Shown: piece after piece, positions 14,647 through 29,294 of the stretch
Layout: every line of letters begins with the position of its first letter
Numbering within the stretch: position 1 is the stretch's first letter
DNA from: Gadus chalcogrammus
Lineage: Eukaryota > Chordata > Actinopteri > Gadiformes > Gadidae
DNA length: 64,000 bases
NCBI RefSeq assembly: GCF_026213295.1
Contig: NC_079412.1
Coordinates: 15,202,310 to 15,266,309 of the forward strand
Direction of reading: 5' to 3'
Program-made: the position numbers and the translations under genes
The notes under the pieces: generated by a model
Told to the model about the DNA's origin: nothing
Seen by the model: the letters and a program-made list of their open reading frames with translations, nothing else
The model's database searches: none

Positions 14647-15394
14647 CTATAACAACTTCTCCAGTGTCAACACCTGCACTCTGGCCAGCATGGCGATCCA
14701 GCGGTTGGCGTGCGTCTCACCGTGGGCCGCCGTCTGGACGAAGCCCATCTTCCGGTAGAGGGTGTTGGCGGCGGCCTGCGGCGAGCTGCTGTCCACCAGC
14801 AGCCGTGTGTACCCGCGGCCCTTGCAGGTCTCCAGGGCCTTCAGCGCCAGCAGGGAGCCCAGGCCCCGGCGACGACAGCCGTACGACACGACCATGAGGG
14901 GCAACTCGCCGTAGAGCTCCAACTCCTCCTCCCCCTCCTCAAATTCCTCCTCCTCCTCTTCCTCCTCTCCGGTCCGGTCCTCGACCCTTCCACCGGGAGC
15001 CCCCTGGTCTCCTTTCACCGCCCGCACCGCCACCGCCCCGACCAGCCTGGTGCGCCCGCCCACCTCCGTCTCGGCCACCCAGAGGCCGCTCCCTTCCAGC
15101 AGGCCGTTCTGGCCCCGGGCGGCCTCTAGCCTCCGCTGCAGGTAGCCCTGGTGGACCTGGTGGCAGCAGTAGTAGAGCAGGCCGGCCCAGGCCGCGCCAA
15201 ACAGCAGGGCCTGGAGGTAGGAGCTGCCACCCAGCACGTAGCCGGCCACGCACACGCTCAGCGCCACGCCCACGTGGTCCGGGTAGGCCAGGCTGCGGAA
15301 GAAGGCCGGGTACACGTGCTCCAGCACGCCGTCGGACAGCAGCGCCAGCACCTCACGCCGATCCGACGCCTCGTAGCCCCGGATGGAGAACTGG
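14647..15394 (-). CDS. NAT8/camello-like N-acetyltransferase, 3' coding exon
   Basis: This exon encodes about 248 residues of a GNAT-fold acetyltransferase. It starts with an FSIRGYEASDRREVL-type N-terminal strand, followed by a hydrophobic segment (about residues 40-75) ending in YY, expected to form a membrane hairpin as in NAT8 and NAT8L. The core begins GSGLWVAETE, and the acetyl-CoA loop is RRRGLG (RxxGxG), followed by the ANTLYRKMGF helix typical of the fold. These features match the NAT8/camello family, whose members acetylate cysteine conjugates, aspartate or lysines at the ER. The substrate here is unknown. An acidic low-complexity insertion with eight consecutive Glu separates the halves. 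The open frame extends to an ATG at 15,460-15,462, but that part reads as poly-Pro from a pyrimidine tract ending in CCCAG. I therefore take 15,394 (or 15,389) as a splice acceptor and the ATG as intronic. Stop TAG is at 14,647. GC content is far above the flanks. The first exon was not found. Confidence 0.8.
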
Positions 15395-15395
15395 A

Positions 15396-15545
15396 CTGGG
15401 GGGGGGGGGGGTGGGTCGGGGAGGGAGGGGGCAGAGAGAGGAAGTGAGGGAGTGGAGAGCAAGAGGATTGGAGCGGTAGAGAGGGGGTAAGAGAGAGGGA
15501 GAGGGGGAGAAAGTTGTAGAGGGAGTCAGGAGGGGGAGTATTATG
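15396..15545 (-). other. Polypyrimidine tract and acceptor upstream of the NAT8-like exon
   Basis: On the minus strand, 150 bp of nearly pure C/T runs into a C tract and CCCAG, the classic end of an intron. It supports the exon boundary chosen for the acetyltransferase. Two AGs five bases apart (exon starts at 15,394 or 15,389) are possible. Confidence 0.65.
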
Positions 15546-16200
15546 GTTTAATAACGCTAATCTGCCTCGTGGGACTATTACAGAATCTCGTTGTATTTCG
15601 CAATGGGATCACGTAACTTTATGTGCACAACAATTATAGTTACTGGTCTTTATAGTTCTAATATGCTTAAAGTTGCCTCTCACACAGCTGGAAAATTACA
15701 GAAGAAAGAAAACACATTGTATTGTGAATAAAATGTGTACATCATACACATATATTGAATACACCTTATTATATCTAATGACACAAATCGATAATGGAGA
15801 ACGGATATTTACTTTGACATCTCCCGTGGACACGCTGCCCAATTCCCAATCCAATGGAGTAAAAGTAAGTAAAACATATTTTAAACTTGTAAGTCAATGT
15901 CCAAAAGTATCAGTTAGAAACATCCCTTATCTAAACAGCTATCGTATCAAACTTTATACAAAATATTTACTTACGGTTGTTTTTCTTTTCCATGCTTTTG
16001 CCTCTTTTCCCTCGTTGTTGGCTAAGTTTTAAGCCTTCAGGACCAGTCCTCCCTCTCCCTACTTTCTCCACACTCTGAATTTAAGCTACAGATTGTGATA
16101 ATCACCCATTCACAGAGAGGATTAAAATGACTCTGGGCATGCTCACCTTTAAGTACCCGCACACTCATATATGCAGATATATACGTACACACGCACGCAT
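15546..16200. other. Gene-free stretch, probably intron of the NAT8-like gene
   Basis: AT-rich unique sequence with no recognisable exon. If the acetyltransferase is spliced, this would be intronic on the minus strand. Confidence 0.4.
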
Positions 16201-16205
16201 GCACG

Positions 16206-16325
<120 letters not shown>

Positions 16326-17096
16326 CACACTCTCAAACATCTACTGTATGTAAATAGATTGCAACGGCAGACTGGTGGTTTTAACCTTTGTATTTACAGT
16401 TCTTTCATAAGCCATATTTTTTTATGTATTTATGTATGTATTTTTTTGTCAGAGGAGCGAGCTGACTCTTGATTGCAGTATAATACAATGAAAATGAATC
16501 ACCTAGTATAAACAAGCTTGAGAGAGATCGTGTTTTAATTTGGCTCCCTGTTTACCAATCTATTACCATGGAAGAACAATATAACAAGCTGTATTGTTCG
16601 CTCTGAATACTGATCATATTTGAGGAACACCTACACTCTGTGCTCTTCCAGGATAGCTTTGCTGAGGGTTCGATTAAATAAACATTCCTAGTACACCAAA
16701 CTAATTAAACAAATGTTTTGGTGGAACTGTCACAGGTATCAACTTCCATGCCCAGTGTCTCCATCACACGCCAGACTAGAAGATAAAAAAATAAGAAAAA
16801 TGAAATGAATAATTCAATGGTTCTTCTCAGTGTCTGACTGAGATATAATTGACTGAAAATCTAATTTATTAGATTTTAGAGGTCCTTCACCGCTGTTTAA
16901 ACTGCTTCAGGGCACCGGAAGCTGCAGGGCTCCCTGGGAACAGGAGGGTCCAGTGGCTGGCAGCTTCATCTGAATGCAACAATGACTTCCAGTTTGTGAA
17001 GCTCAATGTTGCTGGCATTGTTTTCTGAAAACACATTTTTGGTATGTTGGTTGTTACAGAATCATGTTGCACATGCAATGACATCCTATTGTGTGA

Positions 17097-17250
17097 GTCT
17101 GTGTTTTTCTGGAGGTAGAGCTGGAGGTAGAGCTGGTGTTGGAGATGGGAGTAGGACTGGGGGTAGGAGAAGATGGGGTAGAGAAGGTGGAGGAGCTGGA
17201 GGTAGAGATGGGGTAGAGAAGGTGGAGGAGCTGGTGGTAGAACTAGCAAA
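17097..17250. repeat. Purine-rich minisatellite
   Basis: GGAGGTAGAGCTGG-type words are repeated. A 28-bp segment (17,172-17,199) recurs exactly at 17,207-17,234, a 35-bp spacing. The Pro/Leu-rich minus-strand open frame over it is an artefact. Confidence 0.75.
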
Positions 17251-17582
17251 ACAACTTTCAAAGGGAGGATGTTTTGACACAAGGGTCTGAATGAGAATCA
17301 AAGAGAAATAAAGAATCCATCGGGTATATGTTATTTAATACATGCAGGTGAGGATTAAAGAGAAGCAATGAGTCCAAAATAAAATAATAATGGTACACTT
17401 GAAAATGTTATCCTTGATAATATTTTTCTTGGCTTCTTCCTTATTTATCTAAACAGCAAGGGACAATACATAATTCAGGATACACTCAATTCATGCACAC
17501 TCTCTGCCACACTTTGCCTGGATTTGGAAAAGACTTGACACTGATACAAAATTAATTACAATAACCAAATTTTTTTGTGGTC

Positions 17583-18246
<664 letters not shown>

Positions 18247-20151
18247 CTAAAAGCATTGGTGCTGCGGGGTTAACATCTCTTTGAAGGAGATATATTGATA
18301 CAAATGTATGGATAGGTCCGACTTTGCGTCTGCGTCTAAAAAAAAAGTGTGAGTGAAGAAGAAAAGAACACAAAATAAGACCTGTGTTGATTTATGTTAG
18401 CAGCCCCGGGTACCGTGGTAGCATCCAGGCTTAACAGTGATATTGTAGCAGAGGCTCATCCCAGCTCCTCTGGGGGGAAGTGAGGGAGGCTGCCACAGTG
18501 GCCACCTGAATCTAAACTCCATCTATCACACTTAAAACGCTGCCCGCATCCACCCGGCCCCCGATATGCCAAGGGGGCTGGGGGATGAGGGTTATTGTGT
18601 TGCGGGATGAACAGTGAATAAACATTAGGCCGTTTCCACATAAGTGGTGGTAGGATTTATTCAAGGTTAATTAAAACTGACTCGGTGACAGACGATCCGA
18701 AGAAGTAATGCACATCTCTGAATCGTCACAATCAATGACAAAAAGTGATTTGTCTCAAAAGGATGTCTCACTTTTGAACGGAGGTTGCTACTTCATGGAC
18801 CAGTGAAGGAATTGAGAGAATGGAGTATTTTGATGGCAGACGTAGTGCCTGAACTGGATGTTTGAAGCTACAGCAAACAGGGAGATTCCATTAGACTTGC
18901 CCATTGACTCTAATAATGGCAGAGTTTCCCCCTAACTGAAAAGTTAAAACTTGGATCGATTGTTCTCTTAGTCTCTCAACCACAAGCAATCGATCACTAA
19001 TCATCTTGTGGTTCCACCCTGCATAACTATTGGCCTATTCCCTTTGGCTGTATCATTTAAATCATGGACATTTTAAAGTTGTAATAGCTGACTTGGCAAC
19101 TGATATCTTTATCTGAAGAGCCTTGTATGACAAATGTGCCAGTCCCTAAGTCATTATGCATCAAAACATAATTTCTTGGCATTTTACACAGTTGAAAGAC
19201 TGCTTTGGAATATAAAGTGAATCGGGGATTAAAAAAGTGAAAATAAAACATCCACAGCTTTACTCATTCTTATTCATCATCTCCCTCTTGGTCTAGGCTC
19301 AGGCCATGGATATGAATGCAAGTTAGGGGGGGGGGGGGGAATAAAACATAAACATGTTCCATCAGAGAAAAGCAGAGGTTTTCCAGATGGTCATTTAGCT
19401 CCCCGTCCCTCTGTTCATCGTGGGATTGTAGCCTTAATAGGCAGATGACAAAGCAGATGCTTTCAGATTTTTTCAAATGTTTTATTATTTTGTGTTGATA
19501 TTGAGGTCTCACAGTCACCGCGTAGGTAATACGGTGCGTGGGATTCAATTTACAAGGTGCGAAAGGATTAATATATATTCAACAACCTATTGTTCTCTGG
19601 TTGGTCTAGAATCTGTCTGGGGGAGTAAATTATGGCCTCAGTCCCTCAGTATAGCTTATCCTCGTTTTGTGTTTTATACATTATTGCACTATACCTGCAA
19701 AATCCTATTTTAATAAGAGTGCTTTTGACTATTCATATGTCCTTCTCAAGATTCAAGATTCACTTTATTGTCATTTCAAAAAACTGTACTTCCATACAGG
19801 AAATGAAACGAAATTACATTTCTCACTAGTGCACAGTGTTTATCTTTAACTATCTTAGTTGTCTTATAATTTATTACTCATGTCACTTATCTTTAATTGT
19901 ATCTAACATGTATCTGAAACTGTTATCAGTTGAGGATGCCTATAATTCAAGCATTTCATGGCCATTGATGGCTTCTATTATTAATCTCTAAAGGGTTTGG
20001 CTGTACTCACCTGAATATGAGGTGAATATAATCACCATAATTAATGGAATCAACTTATACACAGCTGTGTGTCATTAAGCTTGACAAACAGGGGATGCAG
20101 AGGATTAAAGTTCCTTCTTATTCATACATAGCACACTTTTTGTATAGAATA
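18247..20151. other. Gene-free stretch with one dispersed repeat
   Basis: No exon supported. Positions 19,750-19,830 (CAAGATTCAAGATTCACTTTATTGTCATTT...) match a motif I recognise as a common fish interspersed repeat of unclear class. A G run lies at 19,327-19,339. Confidence 0.5.
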
Positions 20152-21846
20152 TTAAAGATCCCATGCCATGCTATTTATGGATGCTTTAATATAGGTATTA
20201 GTGGGCCACAAACACAGTATTCAAAGACGTCCCCGAAATTCAGCCGTGGTGCAGTTACAGCCACTCCGAACCTGTCGCACATTGAGCTTCCCCCAAACGC
20301 GCTGTTTCGGTGGGCGTGTCAAGGCAGGTCAAGGAGGGGGGTGGGGGTGTGGCCCTGAGCAGCTTGTAGCCACAGTACCATGCGCTCTGTTTACGGTGGA
20401 TGTATGCAATGGCTCGTAGAAACCCATATTATACATAGATATCTATGTAATATAATATAATATAATATATAATGTATATTATCACCTGGCCCTGAGCAGC
20501 CCACGGTACCATGCGCTCTGTTTACGGTGGATGTATCGCAATGGCTCTTAGAAACCCATATTATACATAGATATCTATATCATATAATCTATAATATATA
20601 TTATCACCTGGCCCTGAGCAGCTTGTAGCCACGGTACCATGCGCTCTGTTTACGGTGGATGTATCGCAATGGCTCTTAGAAACCCATTTTATACATAGAT
20701 ATCTATATCATAATATATATTATCACGGCCAAAAGCTGTGTGAGCCTCCAGACGATAGGCTATTATGAATCTCAAACGACCGCATCTTCTTCAGATTGAT
20801 GTGGAAGTGGAAGAACCAGAGACGTCGGAGAACGTTGGCCGCGAATGTATCCCGCTTGAGCCCTGCTTCCCGCCGCCTCGGCAGCGGTCAGCGCTAATCA
20901 CCGCCTCCTGAAGCGGTGGTCCATCGGCAGCGAGGCTCCGGCGGGAGACGACCGCGGTCAACAATCCCTTTCTCCTCCATGTTGTGGTTCATGCCTACTT
21001 CAGGGAGTCAAAGCCAAAGTTCCTTTCCCCCAATTCATTCTCAACCATGGCTGAGATAACCCCCACTACGAGTCTTGTTGTAGAAATACCAGAGACGAGA
21101 GTCCGACGTGTTATGCGCCATCACACCAACAGCAGAACGGTTATCCAAATAACAAGGAAGTGTACAACACTTGCGTTACAGTCCTGGAGCTCTATATATA
21201 AAGAATATCATATAATACATAGATATCTATATCAAATAATACATATTATCACGGCCAAAAGCTGTATGCACGTCCAGACGATATAATGAATCCCAAAGGA
21301 CTTCGTCGGGTTCTCCGACGTCTCTGGTTCTTCCACTTCCACATCAATCTGTAGTAGACAGAACCGCGCGCTGCCTGCTGCCTGCTGCCGGCGCAAGGCA
21401 CCACCACCCGGCTGCCCGCTGCCGGGCGGTGGTGCTTCGCGGCGGTGGTGCCTCGCGGCAACCGGCAGCAGGCAGCATGTCGCAGTTCATGTACTTCGAT
21501 GTCGTTCTGCCATTGCATTCAAAATTCTGTTACTACGAACTAAGCAACTACCATACACGTATTAGCATTTAGCACTAGCTCAATCACGACTCCTTCAGAA
21601 TTCTTGTGGGTGGTTACGAACCAACCAAGTTGGCAGGGCCATGAATAATAGTTTGACAACGCTACGTCACAGTGTCACCTTATCCAGATTGGCTCATTTC
21701 TTCCGCCTTTTTCCTTTCATTGCCTATTGCATTCAGCAGACAAACTGCATAGATTTCAAACTTACCACAGCTCACAAACTTATTCAGACCTATGTTATTT
21801 AACAAACAACAGGAAAAATGTGATTTTAATGGCATGGGCTCTTTAA
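20152..21846. mobile_element. TTAA-flanked non-autonomous DNA transposon, 1.7 kb
   Basis: The ends are TTAA then AGATCCCATGCCATGC at 20,152, and the inverse GGCATGGGCTCT then TTAA at 21,843. This gives a TTAA target duplication and imperfect inverted repeats of about 16 bp, as in piggyBac- or Kolobok-type elements. No transposase frame is present. The first 70 bp are a motif I recognise as very common in teleosts. Inside are three tandem copies of a segment of about 140 bp, a 41-bp perfect inverted repeat (20,793-20,833 and 21,310-21,350) and a GC-rich hairpin region at 21,371-21,477. These suggest internal rearrangement or nesting. Superfamily assignment is inferred. Confidence 0.7.
20351..20735 (+). 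repeat. Three tandem copies of a 115-150 bp segment
   Basis: Each copy runs CCCTGAGCAGC, GTACCATGCGCTCTGTTTACGG, ATGTATCGCAATGGCT, AGAAACCCAT and ends in an AT-rich ATACATAGATATCTATAT tract. The copies start near 20,351, 20,491 and 20,611. The AT-rich tract and the following CACGGCCAAAAGCTGT recur once more at about 21,220-21,262 without the front part. The copies differ mainly in the length of the AT tract. Confidence 0.85.
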
Positions 21847-22613
21847 ACTACCAGCGACAGGAAAATATATAGATGTAATGTCTATGGATGTAAAAAATAT
21901 GTAAAATATTATTTTTACGCTACAAACCTCGTCTATTTTGTTATTTGGACACGTGTAATCAATCATTTAAAGACCATTTCACAACAAGAGCCATCTGTTA
22001 GTACCAAAGCTGACACACTTTCTAACTCACATTGTGAAGATGTATAGTGTAATTTAAAATCTTTACTAACATGTTCAATGTATCAATAAAAACACATTTT
22101 CATCTTAGGGGTCAGTGATGGTCAATGACAAGCTTTGGTGAGGATGTATTTCAAAATTATCTCCTCTGTTTCAGTGTTCATCTAATCCAAATGTTACTAT
22201 ATAATGTAAGTATATAATTATTCTTAGATAATACATGTTACCACGCAGTTGGAAATAGCTTATCTTATCTTAGTCGGTCATAGAAACAAGCTGTAGTCTG
22301 GACATTAGTAGTCTCTTGGACAGATGGCTTAGAATTACAATTGCTGGCCTCCTTAAAAGTGTTGCTGAGGGGTGGCTGGATGGGCCAATGACACAGGATT
22401 ACAGAAGTTCCATTATTCTGTTGTAGTATATAGGATAGTTGAAAACGAGGTCAATATGAGAGTTAAAGAATAGCATACTGATATACTTTGATTTCTTATT
22501 TAACATTTAAGGTTAAAAATTTACTGATGTGCACAGACTAATTCCAGTTAACATTTTGGAAATCCTGTTTTAATGTGCTATGTATCTGAATATACATGTG
22601 TTAGGCATTGTTC
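21847..22613. other. Gene-free stretch
   Basis: AT-rich unique spacer between two TTAA elements. Nothing coding was found. Confidence 0.5.
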
Positions 22614-23124
22614 TTAAAGGGGCCCTATTATGCTTTTTCGACTTTTATGACCTATAAACGTTGTTATAATGATTGATAGTCATGTTTAACCATACTAAAG
22701 TGTCAAATAATGACGTACATGCATTTCGACGTCTTCCCTGCTGACAGTCTGCGGTGGATGTTCAGAGCTCTAAACACTCGGAACAACGTTTGCGATTCAC
22801 TTGTTCACATTTCCGGGAAATCATCTACGTAGAGGCACTCCTGCCACGCCCCCATATGCCTGGTCAAATCTGCCCGCGCGCGCGCTTCAAGTCCGCACTT
22901 ATCACTAACCGATCACAACGGAGTGGGGTTGGCAGGAGGGGGGCGAGGGGGCGGAGAAGGACGAAACCGAGCGTTGACAGAGAATGCTGAAAGCGCCCAG
23001 ATGAGAGGAAGAGTTTCCCGAAAATCGACATCGTTTTTTGTGCTGTGATTCGTGTCAGGATGCGCTATAGGAGTCAATAATAAGAAATTAAGACCAGAAA
23101 AGTAGTATAATAGGGTCTCTTTAA
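22614..23124. mobile_element. TTAA-flanked MITE, 503 bp
   Basis: TTAA at 22,614 is followed by AGGGGCCCTATTATGCTTTTTC. The far end, read inversely from TTAA at 23,121, gives AGAGACCCTATTATACTACTTTTC. These are imperfect terminal inverted repeats of about 22 bp with a TTAA duplication. The interior has no transposase. The superfamily is inferred from the TTAA target only. Confidence 0.75.
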
Positions 23125-23677
23125 AGGTTGGGTATGGGATTGGCGAAACGCCAGCAGATTTTGAAAATACACAACTCAAATGGTCCTACCCCCTCTCCTT
23201 CGACGCTCACTCTGACTCCACCTATTCCAAGTACATGGACGCGCAATCATGCACGAGATGTGAACACAGATGCGCAAGAGCGAGCCAGGCTAGCTAGGTT
23301 GGAGTTTAGGGTTGTCTTCTAGTGCTAGGACCAAATGTGGATTAGCTAGTTAGCTAACAACAAACGGAAGCTTGCTCTGGGTCACGGGCTTTGAGTATGT
23401 GCACGAAAGGGTCACGCGCGGGGAGAGGAGAGGGGGAGGGGGAGTGCAGTACTGACGTACTAGTAGTTTGATTGACGTACTTACTGTCCAATGCCACTCG
23501 GTGGATTTGGAAATCATTGGCTGGAGTTTTTCAAGCCCTGCCCGTTCCACAGATGATTGACTTGTTTAATTTTCACGTCAGTACTTCTAACTCAGTGGCT
23601 GTAAGTGCGTTATGATAAGGATTTCATGTAATTTTGCAAAAAAGGCCAAAAAAGAGAATTCCATACCGAACCTTTAA
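23121..23677. mobile_element. Second TTAA-flanked MITE, 549 bp
   Basis: It begins directly at the TTAA that closes the previous element. The left end is AGGTTGGGTATGGGATT; the right end read inversely is AGGTTCGGTATGGAATT, then TTAA at 23,674. The 17-bp ends differ at two positions. It has no coding capacity and differs in sequence from its neighbour, so the two are separate families in tandem. Confidence 0.75.
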
Positions 23678-24425
23678 TAAGACAAATATGCAGCTTTAAG
23701 TATTTAATTGATTGCGAGGAGAAAAACATTTAATTTGCTTGGCTGGCTATCCATTTTTCAATTGCTTCTGAACTATTCTGAAATGTATACGTTATTGATT
23801 TAAATGAATAGTACCACATGTCAAATATCAGATGAAGGCAGATTATGCATACCAAGCATATAATGCATATGAGATGTATATTATTTATTTAAATTAATGT
23901 TTCTAATGTAAAATGTCCAATATATGCATATTATGAGCTCTAAGCACATTATGCAGATGTCAATATCCATTATTGACTTTATTATGACTAGTCGCTTATG
24001 TAACTTATAAGACAGAAGCATATAATGCATAAATAATATATAATGATTATACAACTCATCAGGAGTTGTATATAATGTATAATAAACTTGTCAGGAGGGG
24101 GTACAGTCAATAGATTTATTTATTATTTTAACATTTAGATTGACTAAATACTGATTAGTTGATGAAAGGTGATGAGGAATGCTATGATGCAGAACTTTTT
24201 AGTCTTGGACCCGGCATTGTAATCGACAATCAATATCTGCTGAAGGTAGTCATGGAACCATTTAGATACGCTCTCTGGATTTTCCTTTAGATAGTTTAGG
24301 ATAAGTTTCCTAAGATGTCTTTCATAAGTTCATGAAACTCTACTCCATGGGGACAGGAAGTTGTATTTGCAGGTGATAGGAAGTGGTCGTTGAGGTCGAC
24401 TGAATTTGCAAGGTGCCCCCGCTGC
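23678..24425. other. Gene-free stretch
   Basis: Very AT-rich, with recurring ATATAATGCATA words at 23,840-24,070. No gene was found. Confidence 0.5.
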
Positions 24426-24430
24426 CCACT

Positions 24431-26840
<2,410 letters not shown>

Positions 26841-26844
26841 TCCA

Positions 26845-26850
26845 TTTATT
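26845..26850 (-). terminator. pfdn4: pfdn4 poly(A) signal
   Basis: AATAAA on the minus strand, about 180 bp past the pfdn4 stop codon, giving a compact 3' UTR. No closer canonical signal was noticed. Confidence 0.6.
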
Positions 26851-27027
26851 GTATTTTTCAGTGACTTGTCCTGTTTCAAGGTTTGGCTCCAAAACCAAGA
26901 CCAACTTAACATTTGATTGTGTGTGTGTGTATACATATATTAAGACAGTCCACTGTGATCCGAAATATGAGCCGCATGACAAAAAGAAAGTCCATGTTGA
27001 GAGAGCTGTCAATGTCCATTTCCCCGC

Positions 27028-28611
27028 TCAGCTCTCGTCAGCCTCCAAGTTGATGTTGTTGCCAAACTTGGCGTAGAGCTTCACCTTGAGGTCGCCCAAG
27101 ACCTGCTGGATGGCAGACACTCGACCCTCCAGCTCCTTCATCTCCTGCTGCAGCACTTCCTGGGGGGAGGGTAAGGGCAACAGGCAATGGTGAAACCCTG
27201 GCTGCTGCTGCTGCTGTTGTTTACCTCGACTATGTCAAGTCAACAACGGCATGAGCTTTGTGAATGTTACTCGAGGGGTCACAGTAACATTTGACAGTTA
27301 TTTGGTTCATCAGATGACAAAACCTGAATGAATATTAACCAGAAGATTCATTAGGGGGTTGGTAAGCCCAATAATAAAATGTGCAAGAGTAAATTAAATG
27401 GAATGTCATTGCCAGAGGATCAGGGTAAGGTCACGGGGGCGTTTGCTCAAAAAAAGGTTGAGAACCACTGCTTTATCCCTTAGTGCCATATATATATTTC
27501 TTGGATGTGGAGAGGGCTCTAGGTAAAGGGGTAGGTTTTTAGTTAGGAGCTTAAGAAAACCTTAGCAGTCTCAAGCATCTCTTGAGTTTCTTCCTGGGAG
27601 TGGCTGATGAAGACGTCACCAATTTGATAAGGGATCAGGAGTGAGTCGTCGTCGAACATCATCAGGTCATCGCTTGCATCCTGCAGGTTTTGCAGGGATT
27701 TCTAAAAAGATACATTGACATGTTATTATTTCCATTCATTTTGGAGCACTGCATGAACATTGTACATTTGTATGCCTACCTATGAGAATGGCATTATAAT
27801 ATAAGTAGTAAGTATAGTATATTGTTTATTGACACCACTCATGAGTGAGTAATTGATGAGTAATGTGGCTATTACTATAAAGACGCATTGTCCATGCTCA
27901 GCTGATGAAAGCTTAAGGTTTAACATCCAAAGCGAATGAGTCTGGTATGGAATAATGGTATTGCAAAAGGTCCTGTACGAGAGTCAACGAACAGCACAAT
28001 ATGTCACAGACACTTACTTTCTTTGCCTCTATTTCATCTTTCAGCTCTGTCATTCGATTTGTGCTTCTTGCAAACTTATTAATCTTCTGTTGGTCTTCAA
28101 AAGTGACGTTGACATCTTCAACCGCCTGGGGATAAGGAAGAATAAGTTTAAAAGGAGAGATATCATAATTAGTATTACGTCAACAGCTTAGTTCACATGT
28201 TTGTTCCTACTGATGATAACTAAGATGTCCTCCATGATGATGAACTATGTCATTCCTATTATCATCAACATTATCATGTTGGTAGTGGCTGGCTAGCATA
28301 GCTGGCTAGCATGGCTGGCTGGCTGGCTGGCTGGCATGGCTGGCTAGCATGGCCGGCTACCATGGCTGGCTAGCAGCAGACAACACAAGGGTGTGGCTTA
28401 ATATAAAAGCAATGGTCACAACGACCAGAACGCAATACCTACTGAGTAACGATGCAGGTAGAATGAAACGGACCACTTATCGTCGGAGCACTGACTGGGT
28501 ATTATTATCTCATCTGCACTTAATACACGCAAAGCAGTATTTTTTGCTGTACTTATTACACACGGCTTCATAGTGGTGAAGCATTATTACAACCTGTACG
28601 TATACACAAAG

Positions 28612-28644
<33 letters not shown>

Positions 28645-28681
28645 CTGAACTTACTACAGAAGGTTTCATCGTGGCTGCCAT
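27028..28681 (-). CDS. pfdn4: Prefoldin subunit 4
   Basis: This is a beta-type subunit of the hexameric prefoldin co-chaperone, which delivers nascent actin and tubulin to the CCT chaperonin in the cytosol. Four coding exons join in phase 0: 28,655-28,681, 28,018-28,125, 27,561-27,701 and 27,028-27,159, all with GT-AG introns. The product is 135 aa; human PFDN4 is 134. It begins MAATMK, and exon 2 encodes the EDVNVTFEDQQKINKFAR helix. Exon 3 has the central DDD...IPYQIGDVFI beta-hairpin segment and FISHSQEETQEMLE. Exon 4 ends with the second coiled coil and LYAKFGNNINLEADES. Every recognisable block of the family is intact. The start is the first ATG, in the family position. The gene is transcribed away from bcas1. 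A (TTA)n array starts within 10 bp of the first donor. Confidence 0.97.
28305..28378. repeat. GGCTGGCTAGCAT minisatellite in pfdn4 intron 1
   Basis: Short GGCTGGCT and GCTAGCATG words are repeated about eight times, imperfectly. This is intronic and non-coding. Confidence 0.85.
28616..28645. repeat. (TTA)n microsatellite beside the pfdn4 exon 1 donor
   Basis: About ten TTA units on the plus strand (TAA on the transcribed strand) begin some 8 bp after the GTAAGT donor of exon 1. Confidence 0.95.
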
Positions 28682-28978
28682 CTTGACTTCCTCGACGGTG
28701 GAAGCAGCAGCTTGGTGTGCTACTGGGAGTTTGAGATAATACCGCCTCCTAGTGGACTTAACGTAGTATGGTTTGGCTTGACAATCTGGGGACAATGTTA
28801 AAGACGTATACATACACCGTAAGTTTTAGGATATGGAAGACAGATGTTAAAAGTTGGTATTCAGATCGAATAAACCTAAATGCCTCTCTAACTATCTTTT
28901 ATCAAACCATTCATTCATTCATAGCTTTAAGGCAAGTATGGTATTTGTATGATGTAGCCAACTGTGTCAGTGAATGTT

Positions 28979-29051
28979 AGCCTGGCAAGCCAGACGTACC
29001 CGGCTGCAAATTACATTTGCTGCCGCTAGGGTGCGTCTAGATTTCTAGGCT
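28979..29051. mobile_element. Possible 73-bp miniature inverted-repeat element
   Basis: It begins AGCCTGGCAAGCCAGAC and ends with the inverse of AGCCTAGAAATCTAGAC, 17-bp ends matching at 13 positions. The sequence resembles a short repeat I associate with fish genomes. No target duplication is clear, so this is tentative. Confidence 0.4.
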
Positions 29052-29294
29052 GAAAACGGGCCATCAAAAAATTATTGAATGTGGGAGTAGGATTCAACCA
29101 CAAAGAAAGATAATTCTAACCACACTATAATATGTCATTCATATTCTGCTCAACAAAAATGGGATATATGTGCTTCATTCGTTTAATCATTGGGCTAATA
29201 AAACTGATTTGAAGAACCGGATCCTAGCTGCTTTGTAAATATTTTGATAGCAATCAGTACCACACCCAACTTCAAATATTTACTGATTGCCTCT

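Noticed and set aside
15395..15462. ATG at 15,462 as the start of the NAT8-like protein, adding a Pro/Ser-rich N terminus.
   Set aside because: The added residues come from a pyrimidine tract and poly-C that end in CCCAG, which is what an intron end looks like. The family similarity begins right after it.
27425..27480. hAT transposon end: AAAAAAAGGTTGAGAACCACTG in pfdn4 intron 3.
   Set aside because: The word resembles a common hAT terminus, but I found no matching opposite end or 8-bp duplication. At most it is a fragment.
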